Positions 36,253 through 46,067 of a stretch of DNA of 64,000 nt are shown piece after piece. This stretch comes from Gallionella sp. (GTDB lineage: Bacteria; Pseudomonadota; Gammaproteobacteria; Burkholderiales; Gallionellaceae): the NCBI GenBank assembly GCA_030682375.1, contig JAUXOL010000004.1:168618-232617 (forward strand). The letters are read 5' to 3'. The position numbers and the translations under genes are program-made. The notes under the pieces were generated by a model, which saw only the letters and a list, made by a program, of their open reading frames with translations, had not been told where the DNA came from and searched no databases. Each line of letters begins with the position of its first letter. Positions within the stretch are counted from its first letter, which is position 1.

Positions 36253-36734
36253 AGCGGCTGGCAATAGTGTTGCTGCTGACATTGGGCATGAATGCGGCCC
36301 ATGCGGACGGCAGGAAGATGGCGGTTCCGGAAAATGCCAAATGGAAGGAAGAATGCAGCAGCTGCCATATCGCCTATCCGCCGAATCTGCTGACTGCGGA
36401 AGACTGGCAAAAAATGATGGGCGGACTGAACCAGCATTTTGGCGCGAATGCCGAACTGGATGCGAAAGACCGCAAGGACATCCTCGAATTCCTGAAGAAG
36501 AACGCCGGTAACGGGCCACGCCATAGCGCCGCCAGCCTGCGCATCAGCGACACGCCCTGGTTCAAGCGCGAACACCGCTCGGTCTCGCCCAAGGAATGGG
36601 TACATCCCGAAGTGAAGAGCAAGTCCAATTGCTCGGCCTGCCATAAGGACGTCGCACGCAATCTCTGGTCAGAACACGACGTGCGCATGCCCGGCGGAAA
36701 GCGCTGGGAGGAAAAGGAAGGCGACGACGATTGA
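36249..36734 (+). CDS. Dihaem cytochrome c (DHC family)
   Basis: A 161-residue periplasmic protein with a signal peptide (MKRLAIVLLLTLGMNAAHAD) and two haem motifs, CSSCH (ECSSCHIAYPPNLL) and CSACH (NCSACHKDVAR). In the DHC family it reduces the SHP protein encoded just upstream. The tail is acidic (WEEKEGDDD). A terminator-like hairpin follows at 36772. Confidence 0.9.
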   Translation: MKRLAIVLLLTLGMNAAHADGRKMAVPENAKWKEECSSCHIAYPPNLLTAEDWQKMMGGLNQHFGANAELDAKDRKDILEFLKKNAGNGPRHSAASLRISDTPWFKREHRSVSPKEWVHPEVKSKSNCSACHKDVARNLWSEHDVRMPGGKRWEEKEGDDD

Positions 36735-36771
36735 TCGCCCCCCCCCATTCGTTCTGATTCTTCATCCGACC

Positions 36772-36791
36772 GGGGCGTAGCGATACGCCCC
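36772..36791 (+). terminator. Probable terminator after the SHP-DHC cytochromes
   Basis: GGGGCGTA-GCGA-TACGCCCC, an 8-bp stem with a 4-nt loop, 38 bp after the dihaem cytochrome stop and followed by GATTTCAT; the T-run is poor. Confidence 0.6.
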
Positions 36792-36813
36792 GATTTCATA
36801 AGCACATCCAGAT

Positions 36814-36840
36814 ACCTCGAAAAACCGTAGCGAGCGGCTT
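36814..36840 (+). repeat. Dispersed intergenic repeat, fragment C
   Basis: ACCTCGAAAAACCGTAGCGA then GCGGCTT, 27 nt matching 9466-9492 with one mismatch. Only the left end of the element is present, directly before comEC. Confidence 0.7.
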
Positions 36841-36856
36841 TGCGCTATTCTGGCGC

Positions 36857-39247
36857 ATGGTCGTCTTCGCGGTTTCCTTCACACTGGGCGTGTGGTGGCT
36901 GCAGCAACAGCCAGCGCTGCCTGACCTTGTCTGGGCCTGGCTGCTGCCCGGACTGTTGCCTGCGCTGCTGATTCCTCGCCGCACTCGATTCCTTCGCATT
37001 CTCCGCCCCCTCCTGATTGCGCTGCTCGCCTGCGGGCTCGGCTTTTACCACGCCGCATGGCAGGCCGAACACCGATTGTCATCCGCCCTGCCGGACGAAT
37101 GGCAAGGACGTGACATCGCCGTCACCGGCGTCGTCGCGGAGCTGCCCCGCAGCCATGAGCGCGGGTTTCGCTTCCGTTTCGACGTCGAGCAGGTGCTGAC
37201 GCGGGTGCCCGGACAAGAGTTTTTCGTACCGCAGGCCACTGTGCCCCGCCATATCTATCTCAGCACCTATTCCGACGCCAAAGCTCCGCCGCTTGCACCC
37301 AAGGCCGGCGAACGCTGGCGCTTCACGCTACGCCTGAAGCAACCGCATGGCACCGCCAATCCCGGCGGTTTCGATTTCGAGGCATGGATGCTGGAACGCG
37401 ACCTGCGCGCAGTCGGCTATGTACATACATCCAAAAAGCTTATGGCCGGGCACCCGAAAGGCGACAACGCGCGGCTGGACGAACTCGCGAATGGGTTCGG
37501 CTATCGCATCGAACGTTGGCGCGAGAAGGTGCGCGACGAATTCTCCGCCACGCTGGGCGGCGCGCCCTACGCCGGGGTATTGAGCGCGCTGGCGATAGGC
37601 GACCAGAACAGCATCCCTGCTCAGCAATGGCAGGTGTTCACGCGCACCGGCGTGAACCACCTGATGAGCATATCCGGCCTGCATATCACGATGCTTGCCA
37701 GCCTCGCGTTCGCCATCGCTTACTGGCTGTGGCGGCGCAGCGTGCGGCTGACGTTATGGCTGCCGGCGCGCAAGGCGGCCGCGCTCGCCGCGCTGCTGAC
37801 GGCGATAAGCTATGCGCTGCTGTCCGGCTACGCCGTGCCGGCACAACGCACCGTGTACATGGTCGCGGCGGTGACCGTGGCACTCTGGCTGAACCGCAAC
37901 TTCTCGCCCGGACAGATACTCGCAATCGCGCTGCTGAGCGTACTGATCCCCGACCCTTGGGCAGTGATCTCGGCCGGATTCTGGCTGTCGTTCGGCGCGG
38001 TCGCACTGATCCTGTACGTCACCGCGCACCGCATCGGCCGCCCGTCGCTCTGGCAAGAATACGCGACGGTGCAATGGGCGATGACCGTCGGCCTGACGCC
38101 GTTGCTGCTCGCGCTGTTCCAGCAGGTGTCGCTGGTCTCGCCGATCGCCAACGCATTGGCGATCCCGCTGGTCAGCCTGATCGTCGTGCCGCTGGCACTG
38201 CTCGGTGCAACGCTGCCGACCGAAGTCCCGCTGTGGCTGGCGCATATCGCGATGGACGGGACGATGCGCTTCCTCGAAGCCTTGAGCGCGATGCCGCAGG
38301 CGGTATGGACGCAGCACGCCCCGCCCGCATGGAGCATCGTCGCCGCGGTGCTGGGCGCGTCGTGGCTGCTGCTGCCGCGCGGTTTTCCGGCACGCTGGCT
38401 GGGGCTGACGATGATGCTGCCGATGTTCCTGAACGCGCCTGCACCACCGGCGGACGGCACATTGCGCCTGGTCGTATTCGATGTCGGTCAGGGACTCGCC
38501 GTCGCCGCCCAGACCCGCGACCACGCGCTGCTCTACGATGCCGGCCCGGACTTTTCCGGCGAGGCCGACAGCGGCAACCGCATCCTCGTGCCGGCGCTGC
38601 GCGCGCTCGGCATCGAACGACTGGACGGCATGGTGCTCAGCCACAACGATCTCGACCATATCGGCGGCGCCGCCTCTGTGCGGCAAGCCATGCCGGTCGG
38701 ATGGCTGTCGTCCTCGCTCCCGGACGGGCATCCGCTACGCCAGCAAGACGACCGGCTCTGCGCCGATGGGCAGAGCTGGGAATGGAACGGCGTGCGCTTC
38801 GACGTGCTGCACCCCGGTGCGACGGAAACCGTTTACGACAAGAGGCGCGACAACGAACTGAGTTGCGTGTTGCGTATCGGTATCGGCGACCAGAGCATCC
38901 TGCTGGCAGGCGACATCGAGAAGAACGGCGAAAGGCGCCTGCTCAAGCAGCATGGCGGCGAGCTGCACACCACGCTGCTGGTCGCGCCTCACCACGGCAG
39001 CAAGAGCTCGTCCGGCCTGGATTTCGTCGCTGCGACGCTGCCCGACCATGCGGTGTTCACCGCAGGATACCGCAACCGCTTCGGCCACCCCCACGAAGAA
39101 GTACAGCAACGCTACGCCGACAGCGGCGCGCAATTGCTGCGTTCGGACGAAGACGGCGCGATCCTGATCGAGATGGATGCGCAGCGCCTGACACTGGAAC
39201 GCTACCGCAGGACACACCGACGCTATTGGACGCACATACCCGATTGA
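36857..39247 (+). CDS. comEC: ComEC/Rec2 DNA internalisation protein
   Basis: Inner-membrane channel for single-stranded DNA during natural transformation. The 796-residue product has N-terminal membrane helices with a DUF4131 domain, the competence domain (VNHLMSISGLHITMLASLAF within helix-rich 240-500), and a C-terminal metallo-beta-lactamase-like nuclease domain (VFDVGQGLAVAA, LSHNDLDHIGGAASV, LLVAPHHGSKSSSG). Complete and of family length. No other competence genes are in the window. Confidence 0.95.
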   Translation: MVVFAVSFTLGVWWLQQQPALPDLVWAWLLPGLLPALLIPRRTRFLRILRPLLIALLACGLGFYHAAWQAEHRLSSALPDEWQGRDIAVTGVVAELPRSHERGFRFRFDVEQVLTRVPGQEFFVPQATVPRHIYLSTYSDAKAPPLAPKAGERWRFTLRLKQPHGTANPGGFDFEAWMLERDLRAVGYVHTSKKLMAGHPKGDNARLDELANGFGYRIERWREKVRDEFSATLGGAPYAGVLSALAIGDQNSIPAQQWQVFTRTGVNHLMSISGLHITMLASLAFAIAYWLWRRSVRLTLWLPARKAAALAALLTAISYALLSGYAVPAQRTVYMVAAVTVALWLNRNFSPGQILAIALLSVLIPDPWAVISAGFWLSFGAVALILYVTAHRIGRPSLWQEYATVQWAMTVGLTPLLLALFQQVSLVSPIANALAIPLVSLIVVPLALLGATLPTEVPLWLAHIAMDGTMRFLEALSAMPQAVWTQHAPPAWSIVAAVLGASWLLLPRGFPARWLGLTMMLPMFLNAPAPPADGTLRLVVFDVGQGLAVAAQTRDHALLYDAGPDFSGEADSGNRILVPALRALGIERLDGMVLSHNDLDHIGGAASVRQAMPVGWLSSSLPDGHPLRQQDDRLCADGQSWEWNGVRFDVLHPGATETVYDKRRDNELSCVLRIGIGDQSILLAGDIEKNGERRLLKQHGGELHTTLLVAPHHGSKSSSGLDFVAATLPDHAVFTAGYRNRFGHPHEEVQQRYADSGAQLLRSDEDGAILIEMDAQRLTLERYRRTHRRYWTHIPD

Positions 39248-39396
39248 GCCCGCTCAGTACGCTACCGTACAGAGCGCATGGGAAGTCCGGCTGAGAATGC
39301 AATTCAAATTCATTGCAACTGCTGATTGTGCGGCATTTTTCAATTCCGCCGGCATATTCGGGCGGTCGTTGATCAACCTCTTTATCCAAGGTCATC

Positions 39397-40341
39397 ATGC
39401 GCAACCTGACCGGTTTTATAATCGCCACCTGCTGTTTGATGTGGATACCCCTGCAAGCGCAAGCTGCCGAGAGGGGCCATGCATCCGCTGCCGCACCGGC
39501 ATCAAAAACAGCAAAAACATTCCGCGATTGTCCGAGTTGCCCCAGGATGGTGGTCATCCCCGCAGGACGATTCGATATGGGTTCGCCCGATTCCGAAGAC
39601 GGTCGAGCCGACGACGAAGGCCCGGTGCATCCGATAAAAATCGCCGCCTTCGCCATGAGCAGAACCGAGATCACCCGGGGCCAGTTCGCGGCATTCGCAA
39701 AAAATGCCAAATACCGTGCCGGCGACGAATGCTGGACGCTCGAAGAAGGCAAGGTCGAAGCCCGCGAGGGCAGCTGGTTCGAACTGACTTACGGGCAGGA
39801 TGACAATGACCCGATAGGTTGTCTCAGCTGGAACGATGCCCAGGCCTATACGAAATGGCTGTCGCGCATGACCGGTAAAAAATATCGCCTGCCGACCGAG
39901 GCCGAATGGGAATACGCCGCCCGCGGACACACCCGCACCGCTCGCTACTGGGGAGACAACCCCGATGCTGCGTGCGCATATGCGAACGGCGCGGATCAAA
40001 CCGCACAGGAACAGATACGCGGCGCATCCTCCTGGTCGGTACATGAATGCACGGACGGCTTTGCCTATACCTCGCCGGCAGGCAATCTGAGGGCCAATCC
40101 ATTCGGACTGCACGACATGCTGGGGAACGTTTGGGAATGGACAGAGGACAGCTATCACGACAGCTATACCGGCGCGCCAAGAGACGGTAGCGCATGGCGG
40201 GGAGACGGCGCGAAACGCGTGCTTCGCGGCGGCTCATGGAACAACTCCCCCCGAAATATGCGCTCCGCCGTTCGCAATGGCTATAAGCCCGAACTCCGCT
40301 ACAGTTTCTTCGGGTTTCGCATCGTCAGGAAACTTCCATAA
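39397..40341 (+). CDS. Secreted formylglycine-generating-enzyme-like (SUMF1) protein lacking the catalytic cysteines
   Basis: A 314-residue protein with a signal peptide (MRNLTGFIIATCCLMWIPLQ, cleaved after AQA) and a full FGE-sulfatase fold: VVIPAGRFDMGSPDSEDGRA, EITRGQFAAFAKNAKY, CLSWNDAQAYTKWLSRMTGK, RLPTEAEWEYAARG, GLHDMLGNVWEWTEDS, RVLRGGSWNNSPRNMRSAVR, FFGFRIVR. The C-terminal segment has no cysteines at the copper-binding pair of true formylglycine-generating enzymes, so it is probably one of the many divergent family members of other function. It lies 23 bp before a beta-barrel-like gene. Confidence 0.88.
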   Translation: MRNLTGFIIATCCLMWIPLQAQAAERGHASAAAPASKTAKTFRDCPSCPRMVVIPAGRFDMGSPDSEDGRADDEGPVHPIKIAAFAMSRTEITRGQFAAFAKNAKYRAGDECWTLEEGKVEAREGSWFELTYGQDDNDPIGCLSWNDAQAYTKWLSRMTGKKYRLPTEAEWEYAARGHTRTARYWGDNPDAACAYANGADQTAQEQIRGASSWSVHECTDGFAYTSPAGNLRANPFGLHDMLGNVWEWTEDSYHDSYTGAPRDGSAWRGDGAKRVLRGGSWNNSPRNMRSAVRNGYKPELRYSFFGFRIVRKLP

Positions 40342-40364
40342 CCCGAAGCAGGGGGATATCTCTT

Positions 40365-41435
40365 ATGCAGCCACATTTTTCCAGCTCATCCAGAATGCAT
40401 TCCTTTGAGCACAGACCTGTTCGGTCTTCCGGACATTCGACAGGCCTGCTATTGGCTGCCACGCTGCTCTTTTCCATGGGGAGCATGGGTGCAGAACAGC
40501 CGGTTACACCGACAGAGACGACGGTTCCACAAACCGAAAAATCGGATAGCTTCGATTCTCTGGAAGATCCGCGCAATTATTTGTCGGGGAGAATCACCCA
40601 CTTCGTCAGCGAAATCGATCGCTTCTTCGGGGGAGATCGTCATTATCAGGAGAGCAATCCCAGTGTCATTCAGTTGAGCGTCACCCGGTCAGACGGATAT
40701 GGCGGCGCGCGCGCATTCGATCTGGCCGCCAGACTCAATTTGAGATTACCCGTTACCGAAGGAAGGCTGCGCCTGTTGCTGGAAACAGACCCGGAGAAAA
40801 ACGCGACCACCGGGCAAGCGCCCGCACAAGGCAATGTGGTCCAGCCCAACAAAGTCGTGGCCCCCAAGAGCCTTGCCGTGGCATTACGCCTCGCCGCAGA
40901 AGCAGAAGCCGCAGAAGAGAAAGCAAAGACCTGGCACTTCAGCACGGATGCCGGGATCAAGTTTCCGATCCCGGTGCAGCCTTTCGCGCGCGCACGCGGC
41001 AGCTTTTCGAATCTGATGGGCAACTGGCGGGTTAATGCGGCGGAATCCGTGTACTGGTTCAGCAAGTTGGGTGCGGGCGAAACCACTCAACTCGACCTGG
41101 AACGTATTTTCAGCGATACGTTCATGTTTCGCGCTTCCACCAATGCAACATGGCTCAATGAAAGGCATAACCTCGACCTGCGTCAGGATCTATCGCTCTA
41201 TCACACCATGGACGATCGCACCGCCTTGCTGTATCAGGCGAGCGCGATGGGCGTCAGCAAGCCGCAGTTTCAGGTAACGGATTATGTTGCGTTGATCGAT
41301 TATCGCTACCGAATGCATCAGAAATGGCTGTTCTTCGAATTCAGCCCGCAGCTGCATTTCCCCAAAGAGCGAAACTACAAGATAAGCCCCTCGCTCACCA
41401 TGCGCATTGAGATCTTGTTTGACGATTCAAGATAA
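40365..41435 (+). CDS. Predicted outer-membrane beta-barrel-like protein, unknown
   Basis: I do not recognise the family. The 356-residue product has a hydrophobic segment about residues 27-45 (TGLLLAATLLFSMGSMGAEQ), probably a late signal peptide, then an acidic stretch (TETTVPQTEKSDSFDSLED) and many alternating beta strands ending in basic or aromatic residues (FDLAARLNLRLPV, LRLLLETDP, RALLYQASAMGV, LIDYRYRMHQKWLFFEFSP, PSLTMRIEILFDD), typical of an outer-membrane barrel. An AGGGGGA site precedes the ATG. Paired with the FGE-like gene. Base composition is lower in GC than the neighbours. Confidence 0.6.
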   Translation: MQPHFSSSSRMHSFEHRPVRSSGHSTGLLLAATLLFSMGSMGAEQPVTPTETTVPQTEKSDSFDSLEDPRNYLSGRITHFVSEIDRFFGGDRHYQESNPSVIQLSVTRSDGYGGARAFDLAARLNLRLPVTEGRLRLLLETDPEKNATTGQAPAQGNVVQPNKVVAPKSLAVALRLAAEAEAAEEKAKTWHFSTDAGIKFPIPVQPFARARGSFSNLMGNWRVNAAESVYWFSKLGAGETTQLDLERIFSDTFMFRASTNATWLNERHNLDLRQDLSLYHTMDDRTALLYQASAMGVSKPQFQVTDYVALIDYRYRMHQKWLFFEFSPQLHFPKERNYKISPSLTMRIEILFDDSR

Positions 41436-41625
41436 CCTCGAAGAGGCTCGACTCATCTTCCTGACGATTCCAGTTCTTCTACGCCAGCGCGCAACAAAAT
41501 AACGAGTTACATCCCCCTGTTTTTTATACTGTTTGCTGTCTTGTTTTCCTTATTAGCTAACTGAGGTTCGCCACGTTCGAGCGTCTTTGCTATCATTCCC
41601 CCAAACACACTGGGAGGATAGACCG

Positions 41626-42246
41626 ATGGCAACGCGCAAGACCAACTCCAAACCCGACCTGTCGCAAGACAAGGTAGACAAAATCGGTCAGGCCGCCGCC
41701 CAGTTGCACCGTCTGCTGAAGGAACTGGGACACTCCAAGGGGCTGGAACGCAGCGCCGCGACGATGCCCGACGCCCGCGAACGCCTGAGTTTCATCGACC
41801 AGACCATGCACGAAGCCTCGGAGAAGACCATCAGCGCGGTCGAGAACTCCCTGCCGCTGACCAAGTCCACGCGCAAGACTTGTGCCCGCCTGAGCAAGAA
41901 GCTGTCGGGAGCGGAGGACCTCGCGCACCACGCGCTGGTGCAGGAAACGATCTCTGAGCTGGGTGAAATCGCCGCCGCCGAAGATACCTTGCACCGCGAC
42001 CTGATGCAGATCATGGAGGCGCAGGAGTTCCGCGACGTCGCGGGCCAGATGGTCAACAAGATCCTCGTCGCGGCGGTGGACATCGAGAAGATCCTGCTCG
42101 AAATCCTGCGCGAATACGCCCCCAACCACGACGACTCGCTGATCTCGAAGGAAGGCCTGACTGCCGGCCCATCCGTCAAAAAAGGCAAAGGCGAAGTCAC
42201 CGGGCAGGACGACGTGGACGACCTGCTGGCCTCGATGGGATTCTGA
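41626..42246 (+). CDS. cheZ: CheY-P phosphatase CheZ
   Basis: Stimulates dephosphorylation of CheY-P to terminate the chemotaxis signal. The 206-residue product is largely helical; the active-site region EAQEFRDVAGQMVNKIL holds the conserved Asp and Gln, and the C-terminal CheY-binding tail QDDVDDLLASMGF is intact. The ATG at 41626 has the site GGGAGGA. No cheY, cheA or flagellar gene is adjacent, so it stands alone. Confidence 0.93.
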   Translation: MATRKTNSKPDLSQDKVDKIGQAAAQLHRLLKELGHSKGLERSAATMPDARERLSFIDQTMHEASEKTISAVENSLPLTKSTRKTCARLSKKLSGAEDLAHHALVQETISELGEIAAAEDTLHRDLMQIMEAQEFRDVAGQMVNKILVAAVDIEKILLEILREYAPNHDDSLISKEGLTAGPSVKKGKGEVTGQDDVDDLLASMGF

Positions 42247-42292
42247 TACCCCAGAGATCTGATACCGGCTTTAACCGCGACTGGAGTCATGT

Positions 42293-42733
42293 ATGGAACA
42301 ACAGACATGGACCAAGATGATGAGCGTCGGAAATGCCTTTCTGGACGCCGATCACAAGAAGCTGCTGGGCATGATAGCGGAGGTCGAGAATGCGATGCGC
42401 GCGCAGGACACCGCCACCTTCTCACGGACGCTGCAGATGTTCGAAGAAGCCGTCCGCATGCATTTCAGGAACGAGGAGCTCATCGCGAAGATGATAGGCC
42501 ACCCGTTCGAACAGCACATGCAGGAGCATCAGTACGTCTTGAACGAGCTTCAGCAGATGGAAGCCGAATTGATAGACATGCACGGCAGATGGTCGGAGAG
42601 CGCCTCCACCCATTACTTCATCTTCCTTAGCAGCTGGGCAAGCGAACACATCAGGGAGGACGACATGCTGATGAAATCGGCGCTGCAAACCCATCCTTAC
42701 GACTTCCGGCCTGACGACATCATGGAAGCCTGA
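42293..42733 (+). CDS. Bacteriohemerythrin
   Basis: A 146-residue single-domain non-haem diiron oxygen-binding protein. Metal ligands are seen in FLDADHKKLLGM (His21), RMHFRNEE (His/Glu), HPFEQHMQEHQ (His pair) and SEHIREDD (His, Asp). Starts MEQQTWTKMMSVGNAFLDAD. It lies 46 bp after cheZ; oxygen sensing or delivery is the general family role. Confidence 0.92.
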   Translation: MEQQTWTKMMSVGNAFLDADHKKLLGMIAEVENAMRAQDTATFSRTLQMFEEAVRMHFRNEELIAKMIGHPFEQHMQEHQYVLNELQQMEAELIDMHGRWSESASTHYFIFLSSWASEHIREDDMLMKSALQTHPYDFRPDDIMEA

Positions 42734-42780
42734 AACACCCTGCTGCACCCATAAACGAGAAACCAGAACCCCAAAACAAA

Positions 42781-42803
42781 ACGGAAGCCTTATGGGCTTC
42801 CGT
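42781..42803. terminator. Hairpin terminator between hemerythrin and pntB
   Basis: ACGGAAGCC-TTATG-GGCTTCCGT, a 9-bp stem with a 5-nt loop. On the minus strand it is followed by TTTTGTTTTG, a good terminator for pntAB; on the plus strand TAAAGTTTG follows, weaker. Confidence 0.85.
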
Positions 42804-42851
42804 TAAAGTTTGTATCGCATCGGTGCAATCGCCGCGATGCGCCCCGCCCGG

Positions 42852-44273
42852 CTAGGCTTTCAGCGCAACCAGAACCTCGTCCAGCATCTTCTTGGCATCG
42901 CCGAACAACATGCGGTTGTTGTCCTTGTAGAACAGCGGATTATCCACGCCCGCATAGCCGGCGGCCATGCTGCGCTTCATCATGATGGAGGTCTTGGCCT
43001 TCCACACTTCCAGCACCGGCATGCCGGCGATGGGGCTGGTCGGATCATCCTGGGCGGCCGGATTCACGATGTCGTTGGCGCCGATCACGATGGCGACATC
43101 GGTATCCGGGAAGTCCCCGTTGAGTTCGTCCATCTCCATCACGATGTCGTAAGGCACCTTGGCTTCGGCCAGCAACACGTTCATGTGACCGGGCATGCGG
43201 CCGGCGACCGGGTGTATGCCGAAACGCACGTTGACGCCTTTCTCGCGCAGCAACTGGGTGATCTCGTACACCGTGTGCTGCGCCTGTGCCACCGCCATGC
43301 CGTATCCCGGCACGATGATCACGTTCTTTGCTTCACGCAGCAGTTCTGCGGTCTCGGTCGCATTGATAGCCACCACTTCGCCTGCCGGTTGCGCATCGCC
43401 GCCGAACTTCTTGACAGGGGTGCCGCCGCCGAATCCGCCCGCGATGACGCTGATGAAGTTGCGGTTCATCGCGCGACACATGATGTAGGAAAGAATCGCG
43501 CCGCTGGAGCCCACCAGCGCGCCTACGACGATCAGCAGGTCGTTGTTCAGCATGAAGCCGGTCGCCGCCGCCGCCCAGCCGGAATAGCTGTTCAGCATGG
43601 ACACCACCACCGGCATATCGGCGCCGCCGATGGCCATCACCATGTGGATGCCGAACAGCAGCGCGATCACGGTCATCACGGTCAGCGCGATCATGCCCGC
43701 ACTGATGGTTTCGGCGTGCAGGAACTGGTAGCCGAACGCGATGACGACCAGCAGGCCGATCAGGTTCAGGAAGTGCCGTCCCGGCAGCAAGAGCGGCTTG
43801 CCGCCGATCTTGCCCGACAGTTTGCCGAAGGCGATGAGGGAACCTGAGAAGGTCACCGCACCGATCAGGATGCCGACATAGACTTCGATCTCGTGGATCG
43901 CCTTCTCGGCACTGGACAAATTCAATGACGACATCGGGTCGATGTAATTGGCGAAACCCACCAGACAGGCGGCGAGACCGACCAGGCTGTGCATCAGCGC
44001 GACCAGTTCCGGCATCTGCGTCATCTGAACCTTGCGCGCGGCATAGAGCCCGATGCTGCCGCCCACCACCATCGCGCCTATGATCCACGGGATTCCTGCC
44101 ATCGTGACGCGCGGGCCAAACACCGTGGCCAGCACGGCGATGGTCATGCCTATCATGCCGTAGAGATTGCCGCGCCGCGAAGACTCAGGGCTGGACAGAC
44201 CGCCCAGGCTGAGGATGAACAGAATGATTGCGCCGATATAAGCAACCGTTGCCAAGCTTGCAGACATATTCAT
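42852..44273 (-). CDS. pntB: NAD(P) transhydrogenase subunit beta
   Basis: Proton-translocating transhydrogenase subunit carrying the NADP domain (dIII) and most membrane helices. The 473-residue product starts [20 protein letters not shown], has about nine helices and the NADP-binding C-terminal domain ([65 protein letters not shown]). It follows pntA by 6 bp. It supplies NADPH, for example for biosynthesis or nitrogen fixation. Confidence 0.97.
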   Translation of the reverse strand: MNMSASLATVAYIGAIILFILSLGGLSSPESSRRGNLYGMIGMTIAVLATVFGPRVTMAGIPWIIGAMVVGGSIGLYAARKVQMTQMPELVALMHSLVGLAACLVGFANYIDPMSSLNLSSAEKAIHEIEVYVGILIGAVTFSGSLIAFGKLSGKIGGKPLLLPGRHFLNLIGLLVVIAFGYQFLHAETISAGMIALTVMTVIALLFGIHMVMAIGGADMPVVVSMLNSYSGWAAAATGFMLNNDLLIVVGALVGSSGAILSYIMCRAMNRNFISVIAGGFGGGTPVKKFGGDAQPAGEVVAINATETAELLREAKNVIIVPGYGMAVAQAQHTVYEITQLLREKGVNVRFGIHPVAGRMPGHMNVLLAEAKVPYDIVMEMDELNGDFPDTDVAIVIGANDIVNPAAQDDPTSPIAGMPVLEVWKAKTSIMMKRSMAAGYAGVDNPLFYKDNNRMLFGDAKKMLDEVLVALKA

Positions 44274-44279
44274 TTATCC

Positions 44280-45860
44280 TTATTTGCGGAACATCGACAG
44301 CATGCGTCGAGTCACGGCGAAGCCGCCGAACATATTGACCGCAGTGAGCGCGATACCCGCCACCGCCAACCAGCGTATCCATTCATCCGGCCTATCCAGC
44401 CCGAGCTCCAGCGGCGGCGCGATCTGCACCAGTGCGCCGATGGCGATGATGCTGCTGATCGCATTGGTGACGCTCATCAACGGGGTGTGCAGCGCCGGCG
44501 TGACATTCCACACCACCATGTAACCGACGAAACAAGCGAGCACGAACACAGTGAAGTGTCCAAGGAAGGCCGCGGGCGCGTAAGCGCCGACGAGCAGGAA
44601 CAGCAGTGCGGCGACGCCGAATATTGCAGCCGTTTTTCCTGCCGAGGCCGGTGCACCACCAGTGCCGTGACCATGCGCGGCAGGCGCTACAACCGGCTTG
44701 GCCGCAGCCGGTTTAGCCGCCGGCAGTTTCGGCGCAGGAGCCGGCCAGGTGACTTCGCCGTTCTTGATCACCGTCAGGCCGCGGATGGCATCGTCTTCCA
44801 TATTGACGTCGATGATGCCGTCCTTGGTCTTGCACAGCTCCTCGGTCAGGCGGAACAGATTGGTCGCATACAACGAGGAAGACTGCTTGGCCAGACGCGA
44901 ATTCAGGTCGGTGTAACCGACGATGGTCACACCGTGCTTCACCACCGCCTGACCGGGCTCGGTCAGTTCGCAATTGCCGCCGCGTTCCGCCGCCATGTCG
45001 ACGATGACGCTGCCCGGCTTCATGCTCTGCACCATCTCCGCGGTGATCAGCCGGGGTGCGGGCTTGCCGGGAATCAATGCGGTCGTGATGATGATGTCCA
45101 CTTCCCTGGCCTGCTTGGCGTACATCTCGCGCTGGGCCTGCTGGAAGCCCTCGCTCATCACCTTGGCATAGCCGCCGCCACCGCCGCCTTCTTCCTCGTA
45201 TTCGACTTTCACGAACTCGCCGCCCAGCGACTTGACCTGATCGGCCACCTCGGCACGGGTGTCGTTGGCGCGCACGATAGCGCCCAGACCGGCGGCTGTA
45301 CCGATCGCAGCCAGTCCGGCCACGCCCGCACCGGCGATGAACACCTTGGCCGGCGGAACCTTGCCCGCAGCCGTGATCTGGCCGTTGAAGAAGCGGCCAA
45401 ACACGTTGGCGGCCTCGATCACTGCGCGGTAGCCGGCGACGCCGGCCTGCGAGGTCAGCGCGTCCATCTTCTGGGCGCGGCTCAACATGCGCGGCAGCGC
45501 GTCGATGGCCAGCACTGTGGCTTTCTTCGCTGCCAGCTGTTTCATCAATTCCGGGTTTTGCGCAGGCCAGACGAAGCCGATCAAGACACCGCCTTCGCGC
45601 ATCAACTCAACCTCGGCACTCGTCGGAACGGCCACTTTGAATACGATGTCGGATGCGGACCACAGGGCCGCAGCACCGTTAATGATTTCGGCACCTGCCG
45701 CGCGGTAGGCCTCGTCACTGCAATTCGCCGCCTCTCCGGCGCCGGACTCGACCGCAACCTTGAAACCCAGCTTGACGAGCTTCTCCACGACTTCCGGTAC
45801 CGTCGCAACCCGCTTCTCCCCTGCGGCTGTTTCGCGGGGAATTCCTATCATTAGCGCCAT
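44280..45860 (-). CDS. pntA: NAD(P) transhydrogenase subunit alpha (fused)
   Basis: A 526-residue fused alpha subunit: the NAD domain dI (IGIPRETAAGEKRVATVPEV, FIAGAGVAGLAAIGTAAGLG, RVITAEMVQSMKPGSVIVD-like segment in positions about 265-285, VDMAAERGGNCELT) followed by an alanine/proline linker and a C-terminal membrane part of about four helices ending AVTRRMLSMFRK. It is the single-polypeptide form as in enterobacteria, not the split PntAA/PntAB form of many alphaproteobacteria. Confidence 0.97.
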   Translation of the reverse strand: MALMIGIPRETAAGEKRVATVPEVVEKLVKLGFKVAVESGAGEAANCSDEAYRAAGAEIINGAAALWSASDIVFKVAVPTSAEVELMREGGVLIGFVWPAQNPELMKQLAAKKATVLAIDALPRMLSRAQKMDALTSQAGVAGYRAVIEAANVFGRFFNGQITAAGKVPPAKVFIAGAGVAGLAAIGTAAGLGAIVRANDTRAEVADQVKSLGGEFVKVEYEEEGGGGGGYAKVMSEGFQQAQREMYAKQAREVDIIITTALIPGKPAPRLITAEMVQSMKPGSVIVDMAAERGGNCELTEPGQAVVKHGVTIVGYTDLNSRLAKQSSSLYATNLFRLTEELCKTKDGIIDVNMEDDAIRGLTVIKNGEVTWPAPAPKLPAAKPAAAKPVVAPAAHGHGTGGAPASAGKTAAIFGVAALLFLLVGAYAPAAFLGHFTVFVLACFVGYMVVWNVTPALHTPLMSVTNAISSIIAIGALVQIAPPLELGLDRPDEWIRWLAVAGIALTAVNMFGGFAVTRRMLSMFRK

Positions 45861-46067
45861 GCGGCTTTCCTCTTGACTGTTGACGTTGTTCTGAAAAATC
45901 CCCGCGTGAACGGGATGGATTTTTCTACAAGGATATCTGATGGATTATATACGACCTCTTTTCCCAACTGCGCAGCATTGTTGGCTCAATATCCGTGCGG
46001 CAACTCTCGGCATTGCGTCATACATCACGGCAAAGGCGACTCGGGGCATTCGGTATAATGCCGCGCC

